From contig JAGVRJ010000003.1 in NCBI GenBank assembly GCA_019059635.1, forward strand, positions 1,736,001 to 1,800,000: a stretch of 64,000 bases of DNA. Reading direction: 5' to 3'. The notes under the pieces are model-generated. The model was given only the letters and a program-made list of their open reading frames with translations. It made no database searches and was not told where the DNA came from. This document shows, piece after piece, positions 21,354 to 31,805 of this stretch. The translations under genes were made by a program, and so were the position numbers. Position 1 is the first letter of the stretch. Each line of letters begins with the position of its first letter. The stretch is from Proales similis. Lineage: Eukaryota > Rotifera > Eurotatoria > Ploima > Proalidae.

Positions 21354-22624
21354 CTTTGGCTGCATCGGCTATTATTCTGAGTTCGCTCCTATTTAATGTA
21401 CATAGATATAATCAACTTTAAACATTTTAAACCTGACTATTCAAGTGCTTGCGATTTCTTCTTGTTCTGTTTCTGAAAGCTTTTAGGAATTCAATTGGAG
21501 CCGGTTTTCCATTTCTATCACATGCATAAATAATATGACTTAATAAATAAGACTGATGTATTCTTTTTTTTTCAAATTTTTTAATAAAAACGGTTTAGAC
21601 AGCTTTTACTAATCGCGGCTTCGTTTCTTCTCTTTTTTTTCCAACTCTGCTCAATTGGCAATCGCAGTTGATTTAGACTTAAGCGAGCTTGGCCAAGTTT
21701 AGTATTCAAAACAGAATCCTCTCATTGGCCCTATTTGATTGGCATTGTTCTTTTCGCTCGATTCCTCTTTCAACTTACCTTCTCGAACGCGTAAACGACT
21801 CAATCGAGCCAAATAGTTGGAGCATAATTCACAGACTGGCGTCTATCAATCGATCAGATAAGTTTCATTCTTTATCTGCTTCAGTACTCTTGGTCATGCT
21901 TGAAATTAACTCGCTATTTGGCTTTCTTTTTCTGCTCGTCTTCGGCTTCGCCTCGAAAGAGTGTAGTTTCTTCAAATTAAAACTCAATTTCTATTCTTTG
22001 TGTCGCTGTCAAATGAAGGGTGGGGGTTCTTGAGCTGCGCTACGGGAAGACGACTGACATTAGCATAATTTAGGAGAAAAACTCGTCTCAAAATAGCTCA
22101 TAATGACGCCTATGTATTATGACATTCGGGGCGCTAGGATAGTTTTCCACGAGCGATTCAAATAGACAAAACCAATTCTCACTCAGGCGCCAAGTTGAGC
22201 ACAAACTAGTGCAGCGATGCTCGATTGGCTCTGGCTATCGATCAGGCCTGACTTACGGCCCCTATGTTTTTCAGCGTGGCGTTTGATCGTGTGAAAATTT
22301 CATTTTAAAATGTGTTCTCTTGACACTAGACGACCGAGTTACTTATGCTGTTTTATTTCAGGGCTCTCTGCTCGCGTCACAGTCTCTCAATCTACTGATA
22401 GATTCGTATGTGCACGTTATGTAGCAACCGTCGACAAACAGCACCCATATTTCTCTCTCGAAATTTATTTTTTAGACGCCCGACTGGCGTCACCGGTGGG
22501 CAAGCTAGTCGATCGATTAAACGTGTTTACATAAGTACTCTTCTCTTCATGGAGAAAAATTCGATAAAATTCTTAATCTCGAAATTTTAGAAGCAGAAAA
22601 AATAAAAAGAGACGAGCGGCAGTG
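21354..22624. other. Non-coding region
   Basis: 3' UTR of the Ser-rich gene (TTAATAAATAAG near 21540) and promoter DNA of CPTP. The short frames here show no domain. Confidence 0.45.
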
Positions 22625-23328
22625 ATGTCGGTTGAGACGGAAAGCTACAATGTGATGCGTGTTATAAGCACATTCAAGAACGCAATGACCAAGGACGGAT
22701 CGTCAGTCGATCTCGAGAACTTCATTGTCGCCTATCGCGAGCTCATCAAGTGAGTGCTTTAAAACACCGAACTCGAGCCGAAGGTGAAAAGCCCAATTTT
22801 AGATTCTTCGACCATCTGGGCAAGATATTCGGATTCGTGTCTGCAGATCTTGTGGAGAAATTCCACTGCATTGAAAAGGCAATCGCCAACCATGGCCAAA
22901 AGCATCGCACTGTGCACGAAATAGTTTTGTACGAGAAAGCGGAAAACGTTCACTCAATTAATTCGAACGCAACTCTGTCCATTCTGAGGCTCATCAGAGG
23001 CCTGGATTTCATTCGCAAGGTGCTGGACAATATTTATCAAAATCGCGACAACAACAAAAAACCTCACGAGCTGGCGGCACAAGCTTACGATCAAACGCTG
23101 GCATTCCGCCACAAGTGGACCATTCGCCAGCTGGTCAAGGCCGGCTTTCACCTCTTGCCAAAGAAGCAGGACCTGATCAAAACGCTTTACATTGGAGCCG
23201 ACCCTCTCAACACGAGAAAGGAGAACGACGCCCTGTTTCAGGAGTTTATGGTCGCAGTGAACAAGGTCTATGACACCATTCATGACCTCTATGTACAGCA
23301 CGATTTCCTCGAGCTTGTCTTGACATGA
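22625..23328 (+). CDS. CPTP: Ceramide-1-phosphate transfer protein
   Basis: Two exons, 22625-22749 and 22803-23328, with a 53-nt intron; 216 residues (human about 214). The whole protein is a GLTP fold. FFDHLGKIFGFVSAD is followed by a Lys four residues after the Asp (DLVEK), as in CPTP rather than the N/K pattern of GLTP. RLIRGLDFIRK supplies the Arg pair that holds the phosphate. The His of FRHKW is the conserved lipid-binding His. There is no Trp in the sugar-stacking position of GLTP. Family knowledge: it moves ceramide-1-phosphate between Golgi/TGN and plasma membrane. It converges on MTMR9. Confidence 0.88.
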
Positions 23329-23726
23329 TCTTCTTAGCTAGCCAGCACAGATAGCCCAACATTAACCGACCGCCCATTGACACTCCGTTTTTCGTCTCTT
23401 TAATTCATTTTTGCGTGTTCTCAATTACCCAAAAAATTCAACGTAAGAAAGTTTTACCTGTTCTTGTCAAGCAAACAAGAATCTGGAACGCTTGTTTTAC
23501 TTCAATTCTCGTTCAAATTTTATAAATAAATCAATAAATGCCTCGATCGCCTGCCTGTTCTGCGTTTTTCCCGTTCATTCAATAAAAAATCGACGCATTA
23601 AGTTTCAGCAATCACCGCCTAAAAGTCCTTTAGCTTTGGCCTCTTGTTCGATAGTTTGGTATTCGCTTAAGAATAAACAAATGTAGACACGATTTGAGCG
23701 ATGCCGAGCAAAAAAACAAGCCCGAG
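23329..23726. other. Convergent 3' UTR spacer
   Basis: Between the stops of CPTP (+) and MTMR9 (-). It holds several AATAAA motifs near 23527-23537, 23580 and 23671. No gene is seen. Confidence 0.5.
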
Positions 23727-25536
23727 TTACCTCAAAAGCTGCTCGAGTCTAATCCACGCCTGTCGATGCTCGTCGGCAATTTTCCGAATTTCTGCGCTCA
23801 CTTCTTGCTTAATAAGAGGGTCGGCTCGAAAGCGAAGGAACAAATTGGTCCAAATTCGCGACTGATGAGGGCTGAGCGAAGGCCATAGGATAGCGGATGA
23901 TTCTCTGTAGATCGGATTTGTGAACTCGCCCATCGTCTCTTTTACATGACTCCAAAACGACCTTGTTCTGCTGGCTACATTCAGCTCTTCCCGCTCGTGT
24001 TCGTTATTACCCAGAAATGTGCCGTACACTGGCACATAGGCGTTGTCATACAATGAAATAAGAAGGCCTTCATTGAACTCGAACGAGAGCGGGTATTGCT
24101 CAGCTAACTGCCTCACGCAATCTAAAAACAAGAGAAAGCTGGGTCCTTCGTTTTTCTCGTTCGTTGAGCCGTATGCTGATTTGAAGCAGCGAGCCGCGAA
24201 AGGATGTCCGGCTTCGAGCCATTCTCTTTCAATCAGATTTCTGAAGCCGGCATGGGTTCGACAGACCGGGCTCAGTATAATCTGAACCAGTGAGCTCACT
24301 ACGAGCGTGTTGTCGGTTCCACTCCAGCCGTGCAGCAGAACGTTGCCCTCTTTGTTGTGAAGTGTATCGGCCAGACAGCTGGCTACGTAAAGCGCTTGGC
24401 GGCAATGGCCAAGCCAGCCACTCGAGTCAACCCGAGAGAAAAACTTTTCGCTATTCACTTCTTCCAGTGTCCTGACCAGCTTGGCGAACGATTCCTGAAG
24501 TCGATCGTATCTTTCCATATGTATATGCGTGCGCCGCCACAACGAGTAATTGGCATCGGACTCATAGCCGCCTCCTTTTGACTTGGCCTGTTTGCAAGTA
24601 TTCTCGTCTCTCAAGTCAAATATGTAGCCCTTCTTGCCAGCGGGCAAGGCGCTCTTGAGCAGAAGCTCGTCCTCTTTGCATCTCCTTTGGTTCCTTCCTG
24701 TCATCGGCTGCCCGGAGCGCATCAGCACACTCCGATTAGGTTGGTGGTAGTAGCAAAGCACTGGGAAACGCCCTCCGGCCCTGAAATCGCTTATTTTGCC
24801 CAAAGCCGAGTCGTCGATTTTTTTCGGAACTAGGACAAGCCTCGCGTAAGATGGACACATCTTGAAAAATTCGCTTGAATAAATTTACTAGACCTAGCTG
24901 TCAATGGTCAGTCAGTTTACTTTATATTCCTGATTCGCGGTCGATATGCGCCAGTCTGGATCGTTCACGGCAGTGTTGAAGTATTCGGTTAAATCGAAAT
25001 TCTTCCAGTCTGATTGGGGCTCATTTAGATCCAATGCGTTGAAAAATGGATATTTCATGTGATCGATGCCTTGCAAAAGTAGAAACTGAGTTAAAAGTCC
25101 ACGATTCGACCGATCGGAGGAGAGCTTACTCAAATTGCACAAGCCTTCCAACGATTTGCCCACCGACTGGCAAGCGACCGCTGTGGGGAAGTCGAGCTGA
25201 AAGCTTCTAAAGTCTTTACATTTGAGTTGGAGCTGGTTGACATTTTCAGCTATTTTGCGTTTGACACAATCGATCAGAGAATGCAATATCTGCGCTCGTA
25301 AGGCGAATTCTACTTTATTTGCTTGAGGGAGGCAACGTTCATCTAAAGCAAGCGCCTACCCAGACTTCTTCTTCTTTCTCTTGCGACTTGCTGAAAAATA
25401 TCAAATGGTGACTGGTCAGATTGATGGTGCCGAATGCTTCTTTGTAAACTAGCTCTTGTCTGTGTCGATCGAAGCTCCACTGACCAAGTTTTACGTCGTC
25501 GACTCTCGTAATCTCAATTAGATCCATGAAATCCAT
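23727..25536 (-). CDS. MTMR9: Myotubularin-related pseudophosphatase MTMR9
   Basis: Four exons: 25536-25360, 25289-25130, 25069-24921 and 24860-23727, giving 539 residues (human about 549). The N-terminal PH-GRAM domain starts MDFMDLIEITRVD. The myotubularin domain carries CPSYARLVLVP, GGRFPVL and IEREWLEAGHPF. The phosphatase loop reads LLHGWSGTDNT: the catalytic Cys is Gly and the Arg is Asn, so it cannot act as a CX5R enzyme. A helix follows at the C-terminus. Family knowledge: MTMR9 is an inactive partner that binds and stimulates MTMR6/7/8, which remove the 3-phosphate from PI3P and PI(3,5)P2 on endosomes. The intron 25129-25070 is 60 nt long and has no stop in frame. It must be removed to give the family spacing (GLCNLSIDHMKYPFF). 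Confidence 0.93.
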
Positions 25537-25999
25537 GGCGTCCGTGTGAGCTTTTGCTAAGCAAACTAGATAAAGTGCTCTTGTCTAAATTTTCATTTAA
25601 TTGAGTCTGAAATTATGATAATTTAAAGCTGTCACATGGCTCCGGATTTCCTCAGGATTTCTCGTCATCCATCAGAGCTCATCTTGACCACCAGTAAAGA
25701 GTCCCGTTCTTCAAAGAGTAAAAGCAGACCTGTGGTACTCGAAGCAATTGGCTGCAATCTCAATTACGATCAAATTCTAGCGCGACCAGTCTGCAGACAT
25801 ATTCATTGACGCCCTTCAATCGACTTGCACTGGCTTGCAATGTGCGTTTGCGATCGCAAGCTGCATAATATTTAACTTTATTAACAAATACATAGCGTTG
25901 CGTTCGGCTTGGCTTGCCTGCTCCAAGTCGTTCGCTCGTATAACAGTGAGGCAATCTTAAACGCACACATTTTCATAATCTAGAATCTAAATCCGAAGG
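25537..25999. promoter_or_regulatory. Divergent promoter region MTMR9 / ATP5MG
   Basis: 463 bp separate the start codons of two genes on opposite strands, so both promoters must lie here, or one shared bidirectional one. No TATA or other core motif stands out. Confidence 0.4.
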
Positions 26000-26465
26000 A
26001 TGTCCAAGCTAGTTGCAAGACTGCCATCATTAGCCAATGGTACGCTTCAGCCATTTTTAACTCAATTGCATCCTCTAATTGAGCCTCAATTCCTCAATGC
26101 TAGGCGTGTTTGAATTCTCGCGACCTCGTCTTCAGACTTTTATGAGATATGCTGTGGTCGAGCTGAAGCCTCCCACTCCTGGAGAGTTTCCCGAAGTCAG
26201 CCGTCGATTCACCGAGCTTCTCAACTCGGCCAAGAGTGGCAAGTGGAAGAATATGCCCGTCAAGGTGAGTAGCTCCTTCTCAAAACCCTTAATTCGCTCG
26301 GTTCTTAATCAAAAAAAAATCAAATCTATCAAACAGGAGGCGGTCGTCAACACAATGGTTGGTGTCGAGCTTCTCATGTGGTTCTTCATCGGTGAGATTG
26401 TCGGCCGAGGCACCTTGGTCGGCTACGACGTTTCACGAGTTCAGCCCAAGTTCCCTCTTTGGTAG
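26000..26465 (+). CDS. ATP5MG: ATP synthase subunit g, mitochondrial
   Basis: Three exons: 26000-26039, 26104-26264 and 26337-26465; 109 residues. The family core is clear: FSRPRLQTFMRYA, VELKPPTPGEFPEV, then KEAVVNTMVGVELLMWFFIGEIVGRG in the single TM helix with its GxxxG-like pattern. Family knowledge: subunit g sits in the membrane Fo part and helps dimerise ATP synthase, which curves cristae. The family usually ends at GYDV. Here 10 more residues follow (SRVQPKFPLW). NHEJ1 starts 267 bp downstream on the same strand. Confidence 0.92.
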
Positions 26466-26732
26466 AGGACGTCATTCTTGAATAGCCAGGCACCATCAAC
26501 CGTAGACACCTATAATTAGCCTTCATTCACCACCGCCGTTCTCATGTTCTATTCGCAAATTCTGCAAAATAAAAACCAAGAACAGCCGAAAGAATTAAAT
26601 AAAAGCCTGACTCCAACGTTGAAAACAGATTCGAGCGAAAAATTCACGTGCCGTTGAGAAGCGGCATCTTTGCCTCCAGTTAACAATTCACTCTGGCCCG
26701 TTAATGCTTTAGCCGCTTTTAAATCAGCCTCG

Positions 26733-27794
26733 ATGAGCGCCAATGATCTAAATCATTTCATCAGCTTGCCATGGACCAGCATAGACATCGGCGCTGACAG
26801 GTTTCTTCTCAAGGCGCTCTTCAAGGCCGACGCTTACGATTTGATGCTGCTTAATTTAAAACACGTCAATCTTTACCGATCTAGACAGAACGAGGAAGAA
26901 GTCAGTCGCACTTTCAACGTAGGAAGGGAATTGAAAAGTTTTATTCACAATAATCTGTGCCAACTCGATTTCTGAATAGGAGCTGAATCCGTGTCTGGAG
27001 GCGCCCATTAGAAACATATTGAACCATTTGAAATCAAGCGTGTTGAGCAAAAGGCATGCGGCCCAGTTGCGTCTAGACGAGCAAGAGAACAGGCTGAGAA
27101 TATCGATGAAGACCATTTTATCGGGCATCGATTTCGCCTGGAATTTTGACTTCATTCCACTGGATAGAGATCTGCTCACCGAGCAGTTCATTCGCCCGCT
27201 GATTTGCTTCTGCTTTGAGTATCAGCAGAGAGAAAGCGAGCTCTTGAGGGTGATTCAGGCCAAAGACAAAGAGCTTGACGATTTTCGGTCCCAAGGACAC
27301 AAGTTGAGCAGAAGTAAGAACAAATTTGCTTTTATCTCTTCAAACAAGTCTATTCGAATCTATCGAACTTCTTCAGGCTATTTGCGCACAGACGTGTTCG
27401 AGTTTGAAAAGTTTAATCAAAATTTCAAGCAAAAGCGCGAAAGCGTCGACGAGAAAATTGAGTTCGAACAATGCCTGAGCAATCACCTTGGTTCGTTGGT
27501 GAGTGAGAGCTGTGCAGCAAAATACTTTGACTCGACAGCCAACAACGTGGACCAAGACAAAGATGAGTTGAGCGACAGTTCTGACTTGATAACAGTCAAA
27601 TCAGCTTCGAGCGTGCCCAATGAAGCGACCGAGCTGTCAGACAAAGTAAGTAAAAGACCTCCGACCGATTTCCTGTTTCGATTTAGCCCGATCGTTCGAA
27701 GATGCGTAAACTTTCCGAATTGGAGGCCAAAATCAAAAGGGAAGCTCTTCAAAAAGAGAAGAAATCGGCCGGGAAGAAAAAGAAATTATTTTAA
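26733..27794 (+). CDS. NHEJ1: XLF / NHEJ1 DNA end-joining factor
   Basis: Four exons: 26733-26918, 26980-27313, 27377-27645 and 27687-27794, giving 298 residues (human about 299). The N-terminal head domain (PWTSIDIGADRFLLKALF, ELNPCLEAPIRNILNHL, ISMKTILSGIDFAWNF) leads into the coiled-coil stalk (FIRPLICFCFEYQQRE, then KDKELDDF). These align along human XLF with matching exon joins. The tail is low-complexity and ends in KKKKLF, the basic-plus-LF form of the XLF-type Ku-binding motif. Family knowledge: XLF bridges broken DNA ends with XRCC4-LIG4 and Ku in the nucleus. The start ATG is the first in frame that keeps the head domain. The preceding frame opens with TTG. Confidence 0.9.
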
Positions 27795-27975
27795 TTAAAA
27801 TTGCCCAAACTGGGCGTGTGTGTGTGGCTGCGTGTATATGACTCAGATTGTGTTTTATTATTCACTTTTTTTCGTATTGAATGATCAAATAGTTTGAAAT
27901 TGAATAATTGAAAATAGAATTTTGAATTTCTGTAATAGTGCGCTCTTTTGCTTCAATTTATTTTGATTTGACTGA

Positions 27976-28883
27976 TTAACGAGCGAGCAGGCGCTGCTTG
28001 ACCAAACTTAAAACAAAAAACAGAACAATAGAAGATACGAAGATTGTTATGACACCGAGCAGTATCCATATTAATGTAATGGACCAGAACGCGAACTGAT
28101 AGCATATAGGGTCACAGAACTCGGTCGAATCTGGCTTGAGCTGATTGGTCTTTCGATATATCGAGTAGACCCAGATGTTTCCTTGAGAAAAGTTTCCAAC
28201 TAACAAAAAGAAATGAATGCCGAACGAACAGCAAGTTAACCTACCAAGCAAGAACCAAACGAAAAGAAAAAAGCCCACCAACGAGTAAGTGATTGTAAAC
28301 AAGGCCGGCTCTTTTCGTTTGCCGCCGCGAGATCTGAAGAACTTGGTGAGACAAAGGCGGAAAAGGACAGACTTGCAGCTGATTACTTGACGTAGACATA
28401 AAAGCTGACTATTATGCGAGCGAAACAAGTGAGGCCAGCGACTACGCCGAAAACGATGAGCCAGATTGGAATTAGAGGTTTAATCGGGCACTCATTGCGA
28501 AATAGAAAACCTGTGTCATGCATCGAGTAGTTCAGGGTCAGAATGGAGGGCCAGACTTAGAGCCACACTTACCAATGACTGTCATTGCAATCGGCAAAAA
28601 CACCAGAACGATTAGAGCTGCGATGAGACCGACTAGTGAGAGATTAAAATAATTAATGAAAACGTAACAAGAATGAGGCGTTTAGATTTATTCATCACCT
28701 GAATTCGCAAGAATTTGATAAAGGTTGAGTAAAAAATCGACCGGATTGTCTGAATCATCCTTGGCCTCAATAAGCACTTTGAAGAGAATGTTGGACGCTC
28801 GGGCTCCTTGTGATTTAATAATCAGATGGTTAGTAATCTCGGCAAGTGAGAAATTTACTTGCTGCAGATGTATCAGTCGGCAT
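27976..28883 (-). CDS. TMEM272-like four-TM protein (copy 1)
   Basis: Six exons: 28883-28859, 28806-28699, 28632-28573, 28510-28387, 28333-28245 and 28181-27976; 203 residues. The N-terminus is short, then AKDDSDNPVDF and four TM helices. TM3 reads VGFFLFVWFLLG and is followed by NIWVYSIY, a block shared with the paralog on the plus strand. The last exon is 206 nt in both genes. The tiny first exon (25 nt) was chosen because it gives a good GTAAAT donor in the right phase, and the intron holds a TACTAAC branch-point-like sequence. Function of the family is not known to me. It is likely a membrane protein. The N-terminal PPxY motif seen in copy 2 is missing here. Confidence 0.75.
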
Positions 28884-29739
28884 GTGTGATTTAGTTCAGC
28901 GTTAAATGGACCAGTTGAGACTTTAATTTTCATTTAATTTGTGCGTAAAGAATGCTCGCTCTCCACTGATCAATGTGCCGAAGAGAAAATATCGAATGAT
29001 CTTCAATTCATTTCGGAATGTTGGCAATTGCCACGGCTGACGAGCTCATTTACGATCTGGCTATAATTGGCATAGTTAGCAAGAAATTAAAAAAAGGAGC
29101 GAAAATTATGTGAAAAAGTTGTGACTGAAATAATTGTCCAGGTGAGCTTACAATGAGATTTAAAACAATTCTAAAGCATAATTTCGAACCTCGAAGCCAG
29201 ACAAGCCTCGTTCTATTTTAAAATCGTCGAAAGAAAGCGACTTTTTATGGATGCAAGCTAAAATGCTAATCACAACTTCAAATGTTCGTCTCCTGCCGTT
29301 GACCCTTTAAATTTGCAGCCCCATTAAACGCCGTCTCCAAGAATCAGATTCTTTTCTCGAAAAAAACCCTGAAAAAAAAAACAGTTTAAAACCTGAGCGG
29401 CTAACTCAAAGACTTGTCGCCTACTCACGCCGCATATTTTATTCGAATCGGCTAATAAGCGAGAGTAGATTAAAAGAGAGGAAATTATGCGTGCTCAAAT
29501 ATTTGTCGATCAGGTATTGCGGTCATCTTTCTGTGTCCAATTTTTGGTTATTTTGTTGGGACCTTGTTGTCATGCAGTGGCCCGAAATTCGACAATTCGG
29601 CTCAAAACTTTGCTTTAAATTTTAATCTTCGCTCGAGCCTCATGGCAGTTCATCCGAGCGCATTTCGAATTGGTTGTTTTATTCGAAAAATCTTTCAAAT
29701 AGTTGTTTCTTTTCATTCAGAAACTAAAATAGAAACGCA
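28884..29739. promoter_or_regulatory. Divergent spacer between TMEM272 paralogs
   Basis: 856 bp separate the two start codons, so both promoters lie here. It is AT-rich and I see no repeat between its two halves. Confidence 0.4.
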
Positions 29740-30584
29740 ATGACCGAAGCTGCTGAACGTGCACCTGTCTATACGGCAGTAAGCACAAATGAAACGGAGG
29801 GTAAGGTCTACTAGATCGGCGGCTCTTTTACATTCTTAAGCCATTTTGGCCAGCAGAACAACCGCCGTCTTATTTCGATGTCGTATCTCAAATACGCCAG
29901 GCCAAGACCGAGGCCAAGAACCCGGCAGACCTATTCACGCGTCTGATAGCCATCCTGAGTGGTTCCTGTAAGACTTGAAGCCAAATCCCTCTCTCTCTCC
30001 GGACGGCCGCGTCTTATCAAGTTTTTTGCGCTCTCAGTCATATTCACTGTGGTGCTGGCAATCAGCTCATTGATTCCTGTCGCTATGCTTGTTGTTGGCA
30101 TCAGGTCGCGAGGCAAATGCCCAGTAAACGAGAACATCACTCTTTGGCTAATCGTCAACGGCGCCATCAGCCTGTTCTATTCATTTCTGCGCTCATTCAG
30201 CAACTTCATCGCCTGCATTCGCTGGAGAAAAGAGCCGCGCACAAACGAGCCAAAAGCAATCACCTGCCTCAATTCAATCATGGGAGTCTTCCTCTTTATT
30301 TGGTTCATTTTAGGTAAGATGACCGCTTCCTTGCCACGGTCATGGAGCGAAATTTAACCCAAACAACGCTTTTTTCAGGAAACGTCTGGGTTTACGGAGT
30401 CTACAACGAAGTCCGCTACGATCCCATATTAAATCCGGACGTCTATTGTGACCGCTTGTGCTACTTGTTTTCATTCTGGGTTATCACCAGTAGCTACATT
30501 CTCATCGGACTGATGTGTATTGCTATGTGTGTGATTGTCTGCGTAGCTGTTGGCTTATCTGGCTTGATAGCAGCCTCCAAGTAA
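29740..30584 (+). CDS. TMEM272-like four-TM protein (copy 2)
   Basis: Four exons: 29740-29800, 29857-29967, 30038-30313 and 30379-30584, all introns phase 1, giving 217 residues. An N-terminal PPSY (a PPxY motif for WW/NEDD4 binding) precedes AKTEAKNPADLF. Four TM helices follow, with KCPVNENITLWLIVNG between TM1 and TM2, and FLFIWFILG-NVWVYGVY joining TM3 to the last luminal loop. It resembles vertebrate TMEM272 in order and motifs. This is recognition from memory, so treat the name as likely rather than certain. Copy 1 on the other strand shares three intron positions and phases and the same last-exon length. The region of exon 3 is split into three exons in copy 1. Confidence 0.78.
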
Positions 30585-31805
30585 CAAACAAACTAGAAGC
30601 TAGTAGGCAAAATAAGAGAGCGATCAGCTAAAAGAATCTCAATCAATTTTTAGTTCAATTGATAATATTTTGGTCAGACAATTCAATTCAGCGAATAATT
30701 CGATAATAAGTTCACTTTTGACTGTTTGAATCAATATGAAGAGAGATGAACTGATTTTATGCAAAATAAAAAAAATTAGAATAGAAACCGATCTCTACAA
30801 CACGCTTGAAAGCTAAAATCCGCATAATCTTTTCATGTAACTTGACGATCAATGGCCCAAGTCCATTCAGCCATTCTGTTATATTAAATGCCCCCCGCTA
30901 CTCGATAAACTATACCCAGCCAAATAGATGGGGTGGACTTGAGATAATAATTGTTTTTCCAAAAAAACTTTTTGGAACAGCAAAATCATTTCCTTTATTG
31001 TGCGATATCATCAACTTCTTTAAAATAAGGAGTACAGAGAAAGTTTTATTTCAAAACTCAGTTTCACTATGGCCGTCCAAAAGATTACTCGGCAAGAATC
31101 TAACAAATTCAAAAATCGGTAAATTTGTTCGGTTTAGAGTGGTCTTATAGTCAAGAGTTTCTTAAATTTCTAATTTATCATTTTCCGCCAAAATCTTGTT
31201 TGTTTGTCAGAATATTTAATTTCTACTGTTTCCCTGGTTTTATAGCTCTCTACACGCATTCTATGCCTTGGCAACCAAACTCATTTATAAGCGACGTAAA
31301 TCAAGAATCCATAGATCTCGAGCTCCTCGTTGTTGCCAGGCTGCTCAAATTTACGTCACTCATTTATTTATCCACTTTCCTCCCTCGCATTCATTTCTCA
31401 GGTTTGAGTTTCAACTATTTTGGGAGTGAAATGAACCTCACACAGTCGCTAGGCTGACGCATTCGTTTGGATGAAGAAGCGATTCATTTGAAAAGGTGAT
31501 GAATTGAAAATAAGATGTAGACTTGGAAACATGTTAATTAATGAATACCGAAATTATGAAGCATCGAAACTGCAAAAAGCCAGACACAGTTGTTTGACGC
31601 AAACTGTTTCTGCCTGTTGCATTAGCGATTCAGGTTAAAGTGCAGCTGCTGAGCTTAATGAACTTATAATAATAAATCAATAAAAAAAGAAAAAAAGGCG
31701 CCTTGAGAAATAACTTTTCAAGTGGAAATAATAATTTGAGAGCTACGGTTAAAAATATATTCGAAAGAAGAAAATTGAATAAAAAAATCTGAAAGAAATA
31801 ACAGA
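30585..31805. other. Region upstream of kinesin A
   Basis: Holds the 3' UTR of TMEM272 copy 2 and, at about 31185-31405, one copy of the inverted element described separately. The open frame 31125-31457 is that element read through, not a gene. Confidence 0.5.
31227..31390 (-). repeat. Promoter-like element, copy A (TATA facing away from kinesin A)
   Basis: 164 bp identical, in reverse complement, to 36581-36744; similarity extends to about 31185-31405. On the minus strand it reads to a TATAAAA box at 31244-31238. It holds two GTTGCC half-sites (RFX/X-box like) at 31270-31275 and 31332-31337, and two ACGTAAA/TTTACGT CRE-like sites at 31293-31301 and 31349-31357, in inverted arrangement. Seen directly; the factor names are inference. 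Confidence 0.8.

Noticed and set aside
31125-31457. 110-codon frame and its twin at 36541-36771 as a protein family
   Set aside because: Both are the inverted promoter-like element read in one frame; one lies sense and one antisense to the kinesins, and it holds a TATA box.
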